DNA of 8,075 bases from Deltaproteobacteria bacterium (GTDB lineage Bacteria > Desulfobacterota > GWC2-55-46 > DRQE01): positions 1-8,075 of the forward strand of contig DRQE01000132.1 of the NCBI GenBank assembly GCA_011371515.1, read 5' to 3'. Made by a program: the position numbers and the translations under genes. The notes beneath the pieces were generated by a model. It was not told the origin of the DNA, made no database searches, and saw nothing but the letters and a program-made list of their open reading frames with translations. This document shows, piece after piece, positions 6,640 through 8,075 of the stretch (positions are counted from its first letter, which is position 1; every line of letters begins with the position of its first letter).

Positions 6640-7303
6640 GTGCCCTCTTTCTCATGTCTGCTTTCCAGTCCCTGTGTTTGTTTATTATCTTTAGCACCTC
6701 TTTCGGGTCATCGGTAACCTTTATTATATTCAGCTCTTCTCTATCTATGGTACCATATTTGAGCATGGTATTCTTCATGAACTCCAGTATGGGTGCCCAG
6801 TACTCTGTGCCGAACAATATGAGTGGAAATGGGTATATCTTGTGTGTCTGTATGAGGGTAAGTGCCTCGAAAAACTCATCAAGTGTGCCGAACCCACCTG
6901 GCATACAGACATAGCCCATGGCGTATTTTACGAACATAACCTTTCTTGCAAAGAAGTATCTGAAGTGAAGAGACTTGTTCTGATAAGGATTTGGCTTCTG
7001 CTCCTTTGGAAGCGTTATGTTGAGCCCTATGGAGAGTCCTCCTCCGAGCACTGCACCTTTGTTTGCAGCCTCCATGAGCCCCGGACCACCGCCTGTTATG
7101 ATGGCATAGCCGTTTTCTGCGAGTATCTTTGCCACCTCAACGGTCTTACGGTAAAACTTGTTCCTTGGCTTGAACCTTGCAGAACCGAATATGCTAACGG
7201 CAGGTCCTATATCCGCAAGTTCCTCAAAGCCCTCCACGAACTCGCTCAGTATACGAAAGAGCCGCCATGTTTCCTTACCTTTAAGATCGTCTATCGTTGC
7301 CAT
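6626..7303 (-). CDS. LOG/TIGR00730-family Rossmann-fold protein (nucleoside 5'-monophosphate phosphoribohydrolase-like)
   Basis: This complete 225-residue protein has the family signatures GGGPGLMEAANKGA (71-84) and PGGFGTLDEFFE (135-146), plus FARKVMF (118-124) carrying the conserved Arg120-Lys121. The fold begins at VSIFGSARF (36-44). Members of this family were long misannotated as lysine decarboxylases. Characterised ones hydrolyse the N-glycosidic bond of AMP, cytokinin-riboside monophosphates or other purine nucleotides, releasing base and ribose 5-phosphate. The Arg and the Glu of the PGG-x-GT-x-x-E motif form the active site, and both are present. There are no extra domains of the PpnN kind. 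It is cytosolic. It starts 6 nt after the guaA stop, with GGGAG 9 nt upstream of the ATG overlapping the end of guaA, so the two are co-transcribed. The substrate in this organism is unknown; guaA as neighbour fits a purine-nucleotide role. Confidence 0.9.
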   Translation of the reverse strand: MATIDDLKGKETWRLFRILSEFVEGFEELADIGPAVSIFGSARFKPRNKFYRKTVEVAKILAENGYAIITGGGPGLMEAANKGAVLGGGLSIGLNITLPKEQKPNPYQNKSLHFRYFFARKVMFVKYAMGYVCMPGGFGTLDEFFEALTLIQTHKIYPFPLILFGTEYWAPILEFMKNTMLKYGTIDREELNIIKVTDDPKEVLKIINKHRDWKADMRKRALEKK

Positions 7304-7309
7304 CCTGTC

Positions 7310-8075
7310 TTACTCCCACTCTATAGTGCTCGGTGGCTTTGAGCTTATATCGTAGACCACCCTGTTTATACCTTTTACCTCGTTTATAACCCTTGACGAT
7401 ATACGCTCGAGCACATCGTAGGGCACCCTCGTCCAGTCTGCGGTCATGCCATCCACGCTGTCCACTATCCTTACGGCAAGGGTATTCTCGTAGGTTCTCT
7501 CGTCTCCCATAACTCCCACAGTCTTCACAGGCAACAGCACGGCAAATGCCTGCCACACCTTTGTATAAAGGCCTGCCTTCTTTATCTCCTCAAGCACTAT
7601 TGCGTCTGCCTCACGCAGTATGGCGCATTTTCTCGGGGTAACCTCACCTATTATCCTTATGGCAAGCCCCGGTCCGGGGAAGGGGTGTCTGTTCACAAGT
7701 TCTTCAGGTAGCCCGAGCTCTCTGCCAAGCACCCTCACCTCGTCTTTGAAGAGTTCTCTCAGGGGTTCCACAAGTTTCAGACGCATCCTTTTGAGAAGTC
7801 CTCCCACATTGTGATGGCTCTTTATGGTTGCAGAGGGTCCCTTGTGGGATACACTCTCTATCACATCAGGATAAAGTGTGCCCTGCGCTAAAAACTTTAC
7901 TCCCTTTATCTTCCGTGCCTCCTCTTCGAAGACCCTTATGAACTCATTGCCTATGAGTTTCCTCTTTCTTTCAGGGTCTGTCACACCCTTAAGCCTTGCA
8001 AAGAATCTTTTACGCGCGTTTATCTTCTTTATGCGCACATGGAAGTTCTCTCTCAGTGTTGAGTAGACCTTCTCC
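7310..8075 (-). CDS. guaA: GMP synthase (glutamine-hydrolysing), C-terminal half; 5' end beyond the window
   Basis: The reading frame enters at the right edge (first full codon 8072-8074) and ends at TAA 7310-7312, giving 254 residues, roughly half of a typical protein of about 510 residues. The glutamine amidotransferase domain and the ATP-binding P-loop are outside the window. What remains is the later part of the ATP-pyrophosphatase domain and the dimerisation domain: [20 protein letters not shown], then [12 protein letters not shown] (residues 63-74), SHHNVGGL (86-93), the hallmark [14 protein letters not shown] (128-141), [11 protein letters not shown] (187-197) and the near-invariant C-terminus [10 protein letters not shown] (245-254). 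The enzyme aminates XMP to GMP using ATP and glutamine, in the cytosol. The GTG at 8038 is an internal Val codon, since conserved sequence continues upstream of it. No defect is seen in the visible half. Confidence 0.97.
   Translation of the reverse strand, partial: EKVYSTLRENFHVRIKKINARKRFFARLKGVTDPERKRKLIGNEFIRVFEEEARKIKGVKFLAQGTLYPDVIESVSHKGPSATIKSHHNVGGLLKRMRLKLVEPLRELFKDEVRVLGRELGLPEELVNRHPFPGPGLAIRIIGEVTPRKCAILREADAIVLEEIKKAGLYTKVWQAFAVLLPVKTVGVMGDERTYENTLAVRIVDSVDGMTADWTRVPYDVLERISSRVINEVKGINRVVYDISSKPPSTIEWE

Noticed and set aside
6516..6914. 132-codon plus-strand open frame across the CsgG-like/LOG junction
   Set aside because: It is a serine- and phenylalanine-rich shadow of lysine/glutamate codons on the other strand, with no domain or convincing ribosome site.
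6842..7342. 166-codon open frame on the plus strand opposite the LOG-family gene
   Set aside because: It is antisense to a gene with clear family motifs, shows no recognisable domain, and has cysteine- and leucine-rich composition typical of a shadow frame.
8036..8038. GTG as a start codon for a short guaA
   Set aside because: Upstream codons read [12 protein letters not shown] in frame, continuing the GuaA family alignment to the window edge, so GTG encodes an internal valine.

Overview
The window looks like chromosomal DNA from a Gram-negative (diderm) bacterium. Every supported gene lies on the minus strand, so the genes are read from the right edge to the left. Arginine is encoded mostly by AGA/AGG and isoleucine often by ATA. 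Together with moderate GC and the gene content, this recalls Nitrospirota (Thermodesulfovibrio-like) or other thermophile-leaning diderms. That taxonomic guess is inference and has not been checked against any database.

Layout in transcription order: (1) the 3' half of guaA (GMP synthase), entering from the right edge and ending at 7310; (2) a LOG/TIGR00730-family nucleotide phosphoribohydrolase-like protein, 6626-7303; (3) a large lipoprotein with an N-terminal TPR-like helical region and a CsgG-like domain, 4632-6599; (4) an 822-residue exported protein combining TPRs, an LPP20/FlgT-like region, a beta-rich region, a transglutaminase-like cysteine-protease fold and C-terminal TPRs, 2161-4629; (5) a 132-residue exported protein with one TPR-like hairpin, 1741-2139; (6) a 63-residue ribbon-helix-helix protein with five consecutive N-terminal histidines, 1553-1744; (7) the first 497 residues of a multi-pass GT-C (PMT_2-like) glycosyltransferase, leaving at the left edge.

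The gaps between these genes are 6, 26, 2, 21, -4 and 60 nt. I see no convincing terminator in any of them, so most or all of the window is probably one transcription unit. The first two genes are purine-nucleotide housekeeping functions. Genes 3-5 look like one cell-envelope module: a CsgG-like lipoprotein, a periplasmic transglutaminase-like scaffold and a small TPR partner. The RHH gene is translationally coupled to the end of that module and may encode its regulator. The membrane glycosyltransferase follows. The module's function cannot be read from the sequence, and it is the most interesting part of the window. The plus strand carries no gene I can support, and I see no RNA genes, mobile elements, long repeats or CRISPR arrays.
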